A stretch of DNA of 64,000 nucleotides, from the NCBI GenBank assembly GCA_021397845.1, contig CM038043.1:30441501-30505500 (forward strand), written 5' to 3'. A model generated the notes under the pieces. It ran no database searches and was not told the origin of the DNA. It saw nothing but the letters and a program-made list of their open reading frames with translations. Positions 23,640 through 34,941 of the stretch are shown here, piece after piece (within the stretch, counting starts at the first letter, position 1; the number at the start of each line of letters is the position of its first letter). The translations under genes were made by a program, and so were the position numbers. The DNA comes from Areca catechu (lineage: Eukaryota; Streptophyta; Magnoliopsida; Arecales; Arecaceae).

Positions 23640-25255
23640 CTAAATGGCTTTGAAGACTCTGGCACACAACTTCAGGTAGGTGGCAGTGAATCTTAATTTG
23701 GTGCTTAATAAATGCCATAATGTCTTCCAAAAGTAACTGTTGAATATTACTGGAACCAGATCAATGGTATAGTGGATGTCCCAGCTTGGTGGACTTGGAT
23801 TGGGAATGTTCCAGAAGGGTGAATCAGGCTCAGGGCAACTATCAGGGAATACATATTGACAATCCTTATACGGTTCTATTAATTCTTGGGTTTGATCCTT
23901 TAGAATTGGTTCTAGGTTTTCTCTGATGGTCAATATCCCATTAGGTGATCATTCATTAATCTCTAGATCTAAATCCTCAACATTGATTAATTCCAGGTCC
24001 TCTATTATCTTCTTGGATTGCCCTTCATGGTTTTATCCCTGGATTTCATTTTCTTCAAGATGATTATTCCCGTTGTTGATTTCTTTAGGCTGGGTAATTA
24101 TTTTATCCTCAATCAATTATTCTTGTTCATACCCATGCATAAGGTTAGACCCAGCTTCATAAACTTCTTTCTTAAGTTCTTCAATGGATTTAGGATCTTC
24201 TCTTTCTAGCCCTTCATTTGGACAAGACATTGATTCTATTTCATCTTTAAATTCTTCAATAGGTTTAGGAGATTTTTCTCTAATTTTTCAGCAGGCTTAG
24301 TCTCTTCTTTATCTTCTTTATATTCATTTATGAGATTGGATTCTGCTTCATATATTTCTACTTTTGGCTCTTCAATGGGTTCAAGGATTTCTTCCTTACA
24401 AACTATTGGGATAATAGGAGTTGGTTTGTTTGAAGGAATCTGACTAGAACTAGGCCTATGTCCAAATGTATTATTCCTGTTGGACTTAGGTCGACTGATC
24501 AAGAGTTCCTTTTGATATGTATCAAATTTCATAGCAATTTGATAAGCTTCTTCTAGGTAGTGAATTTTCTATTGAAATAATTCCCACTAGATGTCTTTAC
24601 GTAGACCAGCTCGAAATCTAGATATGATCATTGCCTCAAATTCAACTATGCTTCATCTCCTGATAAACTCATTGAATTTAGTAATATACTCAGATACAGT
24701 TGCATCATCTTGTCTCAATCTGTACCATTGGTTTGGAAGTCTTTGCTCATAATATCTACCTAGGTACTTTTCTCTCAGTTTATGCTTCATATCTCTCCAA
24801 GTAATTATTTTATCCCCACTATAATAACTTTTACGCACAACTTCATCCCAATATGTTTTAGCATGTTGAACTAACTTTAATTTGGCAAATTGACACTTCC
24901 TTACTTTCGACATTTCATCAAACTCAAAGTATTGATCCATTTTCTTCTCCCAATCGACATATACTTCAAGATCTAAATTTCCATCGAAAGTGGGTGCATA
25001 GGATCGATTGCTCCTAAAGACTCTCTCTTCTTGATCTACAAAGTCTTGGCAGGGTTATCTAAGATTATTCTTAGGGGTGAGATCATGACATTGGGCTCTT
25101 AGACTAAGAGGAGGTGGACTAGGTGATTTGGGCTTAGTATGGTTCCCGATTTGATTCTCCATTTGTCCTAACTCTTTGTTGACCCTAATTGTTTAGTTAG
25201 GGTATCAAACTTTTCAGTCATAGTCTTCATAAAGAATTCAAGATTGGGGTCTATG
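23640..25255 (-). pseudogene. Gag of element C, the best-preserved family copy
   Basis: Three long open pieces in gag order on the minus strand. 24,653-24,940 is the capsid core: MDQYFEFDEMSKVRKCQFAK, HAKTYWDEV, SYYSGDKIITWRDMK, EQRLPNQWYRLRQ, TKFNEFIRR. 24,236-24,532 is the start of the Glu/Lys-rich tail. 23,640-23,933 is the C-terminus, with SFWNIPNPSPPSWDI-type and YFWKTLWHLL segments ending FKAI. The gaps between them hold stops and one-base shifts. The last piece has no counterpart I recognise in standard gag proteins and is shared by A, B and C. No protease motif (D-T/S-G) follows it. Confidence 0.7.
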
Positions 25256-25401
25256 GGTAAACCAGACTGAGTGGAGGACTGTTGGTCTAAAGCTCTTGAC
25301 CTAATAGACAAGCAATACAAACCTAGCTTCTAGGGTTCCTAGCCTAGAAGCTCAAAATACACGATTTAACTAGGTACTAATTAAGGATGCAATTACACTT
25401 T

Positions 25402-25471
25402 CCACTGGCCAGGTAAGAGGTGCAAATGCGGGAGGCCCCCCTCGCTCTCACGAGGACCCAATTAAAGAACC
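25402..25471 (-). other. GC-rich leader element of C
   Basis: Same layout as in B: CCAATTAAAGAACC on the plus strand (25,458-25,471) and CCACTGGCCAGGTAAG (25,402-25,417, one base different from B). The central palindrome is changed to CTCACGAG. Confidence 0.5.
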
Positions 25472-25799
25472 GTAAGTCCACTTAAGGCATTTGCGATTGG
25501 GCCTCTAGCCTTAGACACCAATTTCTAAAGAGTAAGTACAAACTCAAATAGCACTTTGCCTCATCTTGCACTTGAACCCGACTTGTGGGTGTCCCTGGTT
25601 TAGGTTTATACTCAATTTTAATTAAGATTAGGTCAATGCATAATGATGGATGGTTGTTTTGGGCTAAGGAAAAATTATTACCTCCTTTTCTTATGTTATA
25701 TTGAATGCCCTTAAAATGATTTTGAAATGGATACACAAACAACCAACTAGCTAACAAGATATGTAGACTAGCACAAACATATGAGTCAAACCCGAATTT

Positions 25800-26744
25800 C
25801 AATGTTTCAAAAATTTAAAAGTTAAATTAAAAATTTCAGATCTATAAATATTGATTTTAAAACTCAAATTTTATATTTTAAATTTTGAATTATAGTTTGA
25901 AAATTCGTTCTTGGAGGTAAAAGTGGTTGTATGAAAATTTCAGCCTCTTAACTAACCTCCAAGTAACTAGTTTTCAAAATTCAAAATTTAAATTTTTAAA
26001 TTTCCAAAAATTCGAAATTAAAAGTGGATTAGTTAGATCTCTGTGTTAGGATCTCAGATTTTAAGATTTGAATTCAAAAGTTTTCGTAATTTGGTTAGGG
26101 AAGTTGTTATGAGAAGTGGATACTAGAAGATTCTAGCATATTAATAAACTTCCAACTACCTTGATTCAAAATTCAAATTTTAAATTTAAAACACTTCTAA
26201 GATTCAATGTTTAAGTAGGAATCATCATATTTTGACATCTAGATCTTAGATCTTGAATTTTAATTGAGGGAAATTATTTTTGAATTTTTTTTTGAAAATT
26301 GACCTTAAGGGAGGGAAAAACATAATTTGAACAGCTTCTAGGAAACAACCTAAGAATCCAAATTTTAAACTCCAAAAATCCAAATAAAAATATTTTTTAA
26401 AATTTTATATTTCGAATCTCAAACTCCTAAAATGAAGTAAATTTTTTATATTTTTTTTTCCTTTTGAAAAAAATACTAAAATTTGTTGAAAACTTGGATT
26501 TGTGCTAGTACAGAAAGTTCAGCAATCTGCAAACCTCCAATTGACTAGATTCAAAATTCAAAATTTAAATTTAAAAATCTCAAAAAATTGAATTTTAAAT
26601 TGGAACTTTCAGATCTTGGAGTTAATATTTTAGATCTCAAGTTTTAAAATTTTAATCTTGAACTTTGGTTTTGAATTTCGTACTTGAAGGCAAGAAACAC
26701 ATAAAGGGAACAAAAATTCAGCAACATGACCTAGTAAACCATAA
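25800..26744 (-). other. AT-rich leader of element C
   Basis: Counterpart of 20,420-21,346; no coding signal. Confidence 0.6.
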
Positions 26745-26756
26745 GCTCTGATACCA
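26745..26756 (-). other. Primer-binding site of element C
   Basis: Minus strand TGGTATCAGAGC, an exact initiator Met-tRNA PBS, beside the LTR edge at 26,762. Confidence 0.8.
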
Positions 26757-26761
26757 AAAAT

Positions 26762-28255
26762 TGATACGAGACAAAAATGAAATGATAGATGGAGAGTTTT
26801 AGTAAGCTAACCAGCAAGTAAACTTGAGCAATTAATTATCAAATAAATGGCCTAAATTAATCCAAGGAAAGAATTTTCATAAGGCGACTAATTGATCTAA
26901 GTTCTGATACCCGCAATGTAGATTTAGTTCAAAACAAAGATTAGGATCTTCATGGCAAGAAAACCATCACTACTAGGACAAGTTAACCTTCAAATGATCA
27001 GATCTAATAAATTTTAGGAAGAGTTTTCCTACCAACAATGATGGCTAAAATATTTTTAATGGAAGGGTTCACACAACACTCTAGGAAAGTGGATTTGATG
27101 GTAAGACTAGAACTCCTTCAACTTATGAACTTACCTTGCGCTTGGTCATGGCAAGAAACCTTCATTATCAACTCGAATCCCAGAGAGAACCTGCAATGAA
27201 CCAGCAATAAGGGCATGGAAACAAAGATGGAAGGAAATAAATCAAAGAAAAACAAAGGAAGGAAGTTTGGGAATCTCTTGAAGCTAGGCGGCAAGCTTTT
27301 CTCTTCTTCCTCTTGGTACATGCCTCAAAGACCTTGGAAGGGCTACTTTGAAGCATCAAATGGGCCTCTCGCCCTATCCCTCAAGAAGTGACCAAGCTCT
27401 AGGACTAGGAAATGAAGAAAACTAGCTAGATTAAAGGACATGTCACCCTCTCCACACAAGGAAACTAGACTAGAATTCAAGAAGAAAACCAAACTCAATA
27501 TCATCTCAGTTTCATTTCTAAATGGAATATATACAACAGGGGAGGCTTGGCCCTATTTATAGGCCAAGAAATTTTCAGAAAATTCATCAAAAAATAGATT
27601 ATAATATAACTAATCCATGGATTAGTTATGCTAAGCTCTAGATTATGTGGCCTTAAATAAAATTGGTTACAACTTCCAACAAGAAATGGTTAAAAATAAA
27701 TTTTGGTTGCAACAAACTTCCAAGTGGTGCCTTCTTAGCTTGCTATTTGTCATCAAGGGATTTTTTCATTTGTCTTCAATAAAAGTGATCTTCCAAGTGG
27801 CAGCTTGAGATGTTTCAACATGGCATCCAAGGATGCTTCCAAGTGTAATCGACATGGAACTTCGAAATGTCATAAGGGATGGCATTCAAGACTCTTCAAG
27901 TGTGCTTCAAGTGGTGCTCTGATAAACTCTCAAGTTGCAAATAAAAAAGGCTTGATGATCTCCTGAGTGGCATGGAAAAATTGCTTAACAGAGGAGTAGT
28001 GTCGGCTCAAGGACAAGTTGAGTCGACTCAAGGTGCATGAAGTGTTAACACTTGAAAATTGGGGCTCTCCTTGTTGAGTCGACTCATGGAAGTAGCTTCT
28101 TTAAAAATGAATTGCTTGAGTACTGGGGCTTTCTTTAATCTTGTTTTAGCTTCCATGAGGTGGACTTGCTTTCTCCATAGGTATGTTGATTAGAAGACCT
28201 TCATAGCTTCAAGTTTTGCTTGAAATCTATTTGCCTTTGCTTGATGTCCCCATCA
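26762..28255 (-). repeat. Outer (5') LTR of element C (1494 bp)
   Basis: Minus strand TGATGGGGACATC ... TTTTGTCTCGTATCA; TATA box at plus-strand 27,553-27,561. Contains GTCGACTCAAGG and GTCGACTCATGG near 28,023 and 28,079. Confidence 0.9.
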
Positions 28256-29053
28256 TCTAGGGATCAATCCATGCCAAGGCTGGGCCAGATGGAGATGACT
28301 AATTGAATGGCATTGAGCATAGCTATGCTAGCCAAAGGATTCTTCCCAACCAAATATATATATGAAGGCTTATAGTGCACCAAGTGCATGACGGTGTCCG
28401 AAGAACAGTCGATCGAGATGTCCTTGATGGAAAGGTCATCGTGTGTTGATCATGTAGTTTAGCTTGGTGAACGATTAGCAAGGATTGTCAATACCCCTAG
28501 GTACAGGAGTTGGCCCCAAGCCCTGCTCAGATGCTAATGAGCAGTCAGTGAGAGCTCACTGATATCCCTTGGGTACAAAGTTGGACTCCACCGAACCATT
28601 CTCAAATACTTATTAACGATCGGCAAGAACTTGCTAATACACCTTGGGTACAGGAGTTGTCTCCCACCGAGCCTTTCTCAGATGCTAATGAACAGTCAAT
28701 GAGAGCTCATTGATACCCCTTAGGTATAGGAGTTGGTCCCCACTAAGCCCTGCCAAATACTGATGAGCAGTCATCGAGAACTTGCTGATACCCCTTGGGT
28801 ATAGGAGTTAGCTCTCACCGAGCCCTACTCAGATATTGATGAGTGGTCAGTGTTTTGGGCTTGTCTATCATTATTGAGACCTTACTTATTTTACGATGCC
28901 TTATCTTGATGCTTGGTCAGCCAATCCATAGCAAACTCGATCGGTGTCACTTTTACTAGTCCAATGTGTAGTCAAGCAACACATGCCATCAAACCATTGG
29001 GCTTATTCAACTCTTGGATTTTATGCCTTCGATCGGCAACTGTGTTATGTGGC
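28256..29053. other. Remnant of the old host element, with a minisatellite
   Basis: Target sequence between C and G. No ORF of note. It contains the 76-bp tandem array described separately and is probably part of the long LTR of the Tat-like host. Confidence 0.4.
28467..28852. repeat. Minisatellite, about 76-bp unit, five diverged copies
   Basis: Recurring words are GAGCAGTCAGTGAGAGCTC, TGATACCCCTTGGGTA, CAGGAGTTGG and CCGAGCCCTGCTCAGAT. The anchor CAGTCA (or CGGCA, GGTCA) falls at about 28,542, 28,618, 28,692, 28,768 and 28,844, i.e. every 76 bases. Confidence 0.8.
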
Positions 29054-31119
29054 TGATAAGTCTATTTAATATCCTAATTTAAGCCTTAAAACAAATATTA
29101 ATTGATCTAAATTTATTAAGAATTGATATATTTTATTAGTATTTTATAGAAAAGGAGTCTATGGATTGAAAGAGCTCAATTTTTTAAATCCAACGATGCA
29201 GACAACACTCAAATTGAAGTTTAAATGAGCCCGAAATTCAATTTTGAAATTCATTAATGAATCACATGATTTTTGAAGCAGCTGGCCCACCATGGACCAG
29301 TTGGCTGGTTGATAGGGAGGCTGGCTGGTCAACTGGGAGGTTGCTGCTCTATGGTAGCCATGTTCCGATCCATTATAGAAAAGGAGTCTATGGATTGAAA
29401 GAGCTCAATTTTTAAATCTAACGATGCAGACAACACTCAAATTGAAGTTTAAATGAGCCCAAAATTTAATTTTGAAATTCATTAATGAATCGCATGATTT
29501 TTGAAGCAACTGGCCCACCATGGACCAGGTTGGCTGGTTGATAGGGAGGCTGGCTGGTCCACTGGGATGTTGCTGCTCCATGGTAGCCATGGTTCCGATC
29601 CATGATCCCTGTGTGTGGACCACATGCTTCATTTCAAGTCATCCGGCCACCAGAGACCACCTCTCACCATTGTCAGCTCGTCGAGAGTTGTCCCTTGCAG
29701 AATAACTATCGAGAAGCCACCTTTGAAATTGGCCACATTCATCCTCTTCTCTGTTTGTCTATCGCCTCCTTGCTGACCATCTTCTTCCCATTGCAGCTCG
29801 CTGCCACCATCTACCTATTGTCGTCGAGCGACCACCATCTAGACACTGCCAGCCATGCTACCCTCCTCTCCATCTTCTTCGTCATCCCGAAGAAGCTGCC
29901 CATGTCACCATGAGTCATGAATAGCCATGACCATTACCTCGTCAATCGTGCCACCTCCAAAATGCCATCATGGTTCTTCTATATTCGATTACCCTACAAT
30001 TGTGAGCCACTTACCCATTGCTACCACCTGAGAGGCTACCACACATTCCTTCACCATCGCTTCATCACCCACCCTTCCTTCTCCCAAGATCTCAACACTA
30101 GTAATTTTTCCCTGCTTGCTGCAAACATCACCGACCATCTAGTTGCTATCATAGTGTGGCTAGAACTGGGAGAGGAGGCATTTGAGTTTTAATGGGAGGA
30201 GTTCGACACACCCGGGCTTCGATTCAGGATTCAACAAGAGTTCGATTGCGACTCTATTTTCTTGAGAAGGAATGAAGCACTGATCAATCCATCAAAATGC
30301 AGATCAGATTGTTGAAATTATTTCTCATGATATATGTACAATTTTGAACTAGATTGACTCCAAATTTGATCGAGAGAAAGCCCTCGATGAGCTCTTTGAA
30401 AAAAGGACCTCAGGTAATAGTTGAGGATAATCAATTCACTAGAAATATTTTATTTTTTCTTCCTATAATTAGTTTAGGCTTTGAGAGAGAAAGGGAGAGA
30501 GATAAAGAAAAGAGATTTTTCAGGAGAGGAGGTGCTGTGACAGAGCCCCAAATCCCTAAGAAGATGTATCTAGGAGTGATGCTCGATTAAGATGAAGTTT
30601 GTAGGGAAGTATAGATTTCCATACTTTAGTTCTGTATTTATTTTTTCTATTTTATTGAATCAAATAAAGTTTTAAATTCTTGTTACTCTTTCCTATTTGA
30701 TTTCTATAATTAATTATCTAGGTGGGATGTATCATGATCCTAACACGATATGGTCCATGCTCAACACAGCTAATTGATTATAGGATTTTCATCCACTTAT
30801 CTTGTTAGGATATTTTTTAACTTAATTATTGGACAGCCTATACTTATGGGACAGGCCATGATCTTGACAAGATATGGTTTGTACTCAACAAGATAGCCTA
30901 TGCTAGAGATGAGTTTGAAGGATTTCGAAATAATTATGAACATTGATTGCTTATAGATTAGAACATATATATGACTTGTGTTTATGATTACCTGGAAACC
31001 CGAAAATATCTTTTATCATACAAACCTCTCGATCTCATGTTTAATTTTAATTGATTAGTTTTAATTAAATCATTATCTTACTTTTAAAATTTTAAATATT
31101 TATTTTCTTCTTTACTTTC
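29054..31119 (+). repeat. 5' LTR of element G, first part
   Basis: Starts TGATAAGTCTATTTAATATCC and aligns with the 3' LTR from 59,782. It contains an extra 229-bp tandem copy absent from the 3' LTR, and an AG-rich stretch (30,480-30,535) followed by a probable transcribed leader. It is cut at 31,119 by X and resumes at 55,606. Confidence 0.85.
29145..29602 (+). repeat. Tandem duplication of 229 bp in the 5' LTR of G
   Basis: TATAGAAAAGGAGTCTATGG begins both copies (29,145 and 29,374), which are highly similar to the end. The 3' LTR has one copy only (from about 59,875). Confidence 0.85.
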
Positions 31120-32670
31120 TATTGCCTAGTAAGCAACCCAAGAGGGGGATGAATTAGATTTCTAAAAAATTAAATGCAAGTGTGTCCTAATTCAAGAAAT
31201 AACTTAAGTGTAATGAGATGCAAGAGTAATATGCTCTTAAAGAGTATGCAGCAAAAATTTAAAAGCAATAAGTGTAAGAGCAAGAGAGAGAGAGACAAGC
31301 AAACACAAACACAATCCAAGTATAGTGGTTCGGTGCTTTCCAATGCACCTACATCCACCCCCCAAGGTTCACTTGGAAATTCACTATAATCTCCACCGAT
31401 TATAGCTGATTAGTTTTCTGGGCTCACTAACCAAAACCTGACTTGTTTTTACAAGGCTCACAATCAAAACCTCCCTTGATTTCGCTGGCTAACCAAGAAC
31501 CTAATTGGTTTTAAGGCTCACCAACAACCTCCTTGGTTTTCAAGGCTAACCAATAACCTCCTTGGTTTTCAAGGCTAACCAAAAACCTCCTTAGTTTTCC
31601 AATAGGCTAACCAAAAACCTCCTTGGTTCTCCAATAGGCTAACCAAAAACCTTTACAATAAAGATAGAGTTAAAGTAAAGCAACAAGAAGAGCTTTCTTT
31701 ATAAAAGTGGATATCTCTTTGAAGCTTTGAGGAATTGTTGTCTTCAACTTGATGAAGCCTCAATCAATGCTCAAGAATGTTGGACTTGAATGCTCTTGAA
31801 TGTTTTGAATGCTTTGAGACTTCTCTTTGCTTGATGGTGGTTGCTCTCAATGAATGGGAATGAATGTACTAGCTTTTCTTTTCCTATTATTGATCCTCTT
31901 TTGTTTAAATTTGATTTGAATCACTTAAATAACTTCTCAAGGTCTCAAAGTCAGTTTATGATTGTTAGACACAAAAAACTAGCCATTGGGAGCCAAGAGG
32001 GCCGAGTTCTGTATTTGAAAAACTAGCCATTACTGTTTCCAAAACTCCAAGTGTCGACACTACAAGCTATGAGTCGATACTTAAGTTTCATGAGTCGACA
32101 CCAAGTTCAAATATCTTCATTGAAACTCTTTCGAATTCGCAGGTGAGTCAACACTTCTTTTGGTGAGTCGATACTTAAGTCGATACTTGACATCCATGAG
32201 TCGACACTTTAAGCAAGTCTTCAATTTCAGCAAGTTCTGTATCAAAATTTTCTCAGGCCTTAAGCCGATCCTTGAGTCGACACCTTGAGTTGACACTTCA
32301 GATGTGCCATCTGACACTCTTTCTGCATACCGGCTTGAGTCAACACTTCCACTATCATGAGTCGATACTTGAGTTATGAGTTGACACTTTGAGTCAACAC
32401 TTGATGAGATTTCTTCAAAAACCAATGAACCTCTACTGAAACCAATTTATGCTGGAATAACCAAGTCCTTTCAAGCAATCTTCAAGTACTTAAGTCCATT
32501 TAAAACTAATCTTTTATTCATGGAAGGAACTTCTTCATTTTGACAAGCAATCAAATCTTGTTGAATTGATGAGTACATTTTTCTATAAAAATACACTTTA
32601 CAAAAATAGTTAGTACTCAACTTATACTTAAGTATTTTATTTATCATCAAAATCAATAACGGAGTCAACA
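31120..32670 (-). repeat. 3' LTR of element X (1551 bp)
   Basis: The minus strand starts TGTTGACTCCGTTATTG and ends GGTTGCTTACTAGGCAATA (CAACA changed to CAATA). A GTCGAC-type array occupies 32,040-32,410 and a 28-32-bp tandem array occupies about 31,480-31,655. Confidence 0.9.
31480..31655 (-). repeat. Short tandem array in the X LTR, unit about 28-32 bp
   Basis: Six or so repeats of GGCTAACCAAAAACCTCCTTGG with variable spacers (TTTTCAA or TTCCAATA). The 5' LTR has the same array at about 54,395-54,570. Confidence 0.8.
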
Positions 32671-33613
32671 ATCTCTCCCTTTTTGATGATGACAAAACTT
32701 TTAAGTATAATTCACATGATAAGCTTTTAAAAGATATTTTCAATAGACATAAAGCTTATTGCAATATGTATTCAAATAAAGAAAGATAAGAGATGAATTT
32801 TAAAAGCTCATTTGAATTGAATTTGAACTAAGAGTATCGAGGCTAAAAAGAAAATTTATGTATCATGATACTATAAAGAGAACATGCTTAAGAATAATAA
32901 ATTCAGCAATGAAATAAGATGAAAGTAATCAAAGAAGAATTTTGAACAATAGATTGAAGAGTATAAATACTCCCCCTCATGAGTTGATTCAAAAAATTGA
33001 TTTTCAAAGATCTTTCAAAAGCAAAAAGCTAAAATTAAACATCTAAAATTAAGGATTTTGCAAGAAATTTTAGCAAAATAGATTTTGCAATCCAAAGGAG
33101 GGATTACTCCCCCTCACTTAATGCTCAAAATATTTTTCTCAAACACAAATAATTTTTCATTTATTTTCATTGCACAAGAAATATATATACATTTCATCTG
33201 TCTTATCTCACCTTCATCTTTTATACTTACCTTTCATCTTATCTTTCTCCTTTATCTTTTATACTTACATCTCCTCTTTTTGTCAACATTAAAAAGGAAT
33301 AGATAAAATAGTGAAATTAAAACACTAAAATTAAGTAATGCAATTCATTCATTCAAAGGAGATATTATCCAAAGACATAGGTATGAAGTAGAACATTTCA
33401 ATCATTCATAATGTTTCATACATTGATACAAGTTTGATACATAAAAGTAAATAAATATAAAAGCATGCAGGTAGTATAGAAATATAAACTAGCTAATCAT
33501 AGAGACTATCCTAAGCAAGGTCCTCATCATCCGAGGATCCAATCTCGATCAGTCCTGTATCAGTAAAAGCACGAGATCAATGCTACATAGATCGAAGATC
33601 ACGAAGATGGGTC
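32671..33613 (-). other. 3' untranslated region of X with three PPT-like tracts
   Basis: No coding signal. On the minus strand purine tracts occur at the LTR edge (AAAAAGGGAGAGAT, 32,671-32,684) and as TGAGGGGGAG at 32,970-32,979 and 33,107-33,116. The rest is AT-rich. Confidence 0.6.
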
Positions 33614-34936
33614 CTAGTCGATCTCGAGTCTCAATGGAACACGACAGCCTCGTCCTCTACGTCTAACATAAGCCCTGCCTCTAGCTGGTGCAAAAGAGAT
33701 AGAAGCTATATCAATAGTAGGAATAGAATTGACAGAAATGGCAGTATCAAAAATAGTATCAATCAGTGTATGATCAAAGATAGGACCTGAATCAAAATGG
33801 TGGAAACCAGGGGTATAAAATCCTAGTTCCCTAATAAGGAAAGATGTATGCAATGGGGGAGAATGAATAATAGGTGTATCAAAAGCTGAAGATATAACAG
33901 GAGTAGGTGATGGAATGGAAGTGTGATCAATAGGTCTGGAGAGTGGAGTGGGTAAAATAAGAGTCTGGAAAGATGAACTAGATGGATCATGAATGGAACT
34001 ACTAAGAAGGTTAGCTGCAGTATCCGATACTGGCTCTGTCATCAGATCTACCATGTCAAAGTCATCAGAGCCAGTCTCATCATCATCCAAATCTAGTCCA
34101 GGAGCAGGTGGTGCTGGAGCTAAATCAGCTAGAGTCAAAGTATCAGGGGCTCTGCCGGAAGAAGGTCTACCCAAAGCAGACAAAATGGGAGAGATCCCAT
34201 CTCTCAGTCCTCAATGGCTCTCTCTCATCTCCATGTGAAACCTGTCGACTTGTTGATGAATGATCATCACCTCAATCTTAATGCTAGCGACCTTGTCCTT
34301 TAGACTCTCTAAAACTCGAGGTATATCAGGCTATGCTGGCCTAGGCTGAGGAGATGGCTCTAGCTGCACTGAAGGCTCAGGCTATACCTTTGGCATATTA
34401 GTGGGTGGCTTTGAGGGCCCTGCCTCACCCTGAAAGATGCACTCCTCCTTCATTATATCCTCATCTCTGTCGGGTGCCTGACCAGATACGCACCATCTCC
34501 ACTGGCCTCTGACAAGCTGGTACCCCATCTGGTGAAGAGATCTAATGTCATAGACATCAGTGTGCAGTAGCTGCTGGTAGGGCTCATCATCCACAACTAC
34601 TCCATAAGCTCTAAACAGTAAAGTCAAGCCCATCCCATAGGGCAGACACAATCTTTGGCTGATATATGCCTCCGTCAGCTGATGTACCATTAGTACTAGT
34701 AGGCATACAGGAGTGTGCTGTACTAGAGAAACCATCACTAATAGCTCCAGCTCTATGATGAAGGCGAAATGGCTGATCTTCGGTAGAAGAATCCGGGCTA
34801 CTATGTGATGCAGCAACCTCATCTCAGTAGATAATCTCGAAGCTACAACAGTGGCTCCCTCAAGTAAATCATCTATCTCGAAAGTGCAATGGAGATCACT
34901 GACCTTGTCCACTAAACTATCTACTATAGATCCTCT
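33614..34936 (-). pseudogene. X envelope-like 3' ORF, C-terminal part (split by Y)
   Basis: Continues the frame interrupted at 45,815: the reading resumes with MRGSIVDSLVDKVSDLHCTF, then RLSTEMRLLHHIVARILLPK. This aligns with the intact Y protein (SLEMRVLHHIIARILIPK). The open piece 34,382-34,939 stops at PTNMPKV. After two stops an acidic, Ser/Pro-rich tail is open at 33,614-34,183 (DLDDDETGSDDFDMVDL) and ends in an Arg-rich segment (RGRAYVRRRGRG). No membrane segment or signal peptide is visible, so 'envelope-like' describes position only. Confidence 0.75.
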
Positions 34937-34941
34937 CATGG

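Larger units (their letters stand above)
16008..28255 (-). mobile_element. Elements B and C: tandem LTR-int-LTR-int-LTR array
   Basis: Three LTRs (16,008-17,532; 21,364-22,872; 26,762-28,255) alternate with two complete internal regions, all on the minus strand. The outer flanks are TCTAA (16,003-16,007) and TCTAG (28,256-28,260), a 4/5 match for one TSD; no host sequence separates the units. This is the structure expected from unequal LTR-LTR recombination, or from insertion of a tandem cDNA. Each unit has gag and chromodomain only. Confidence 0.88.
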
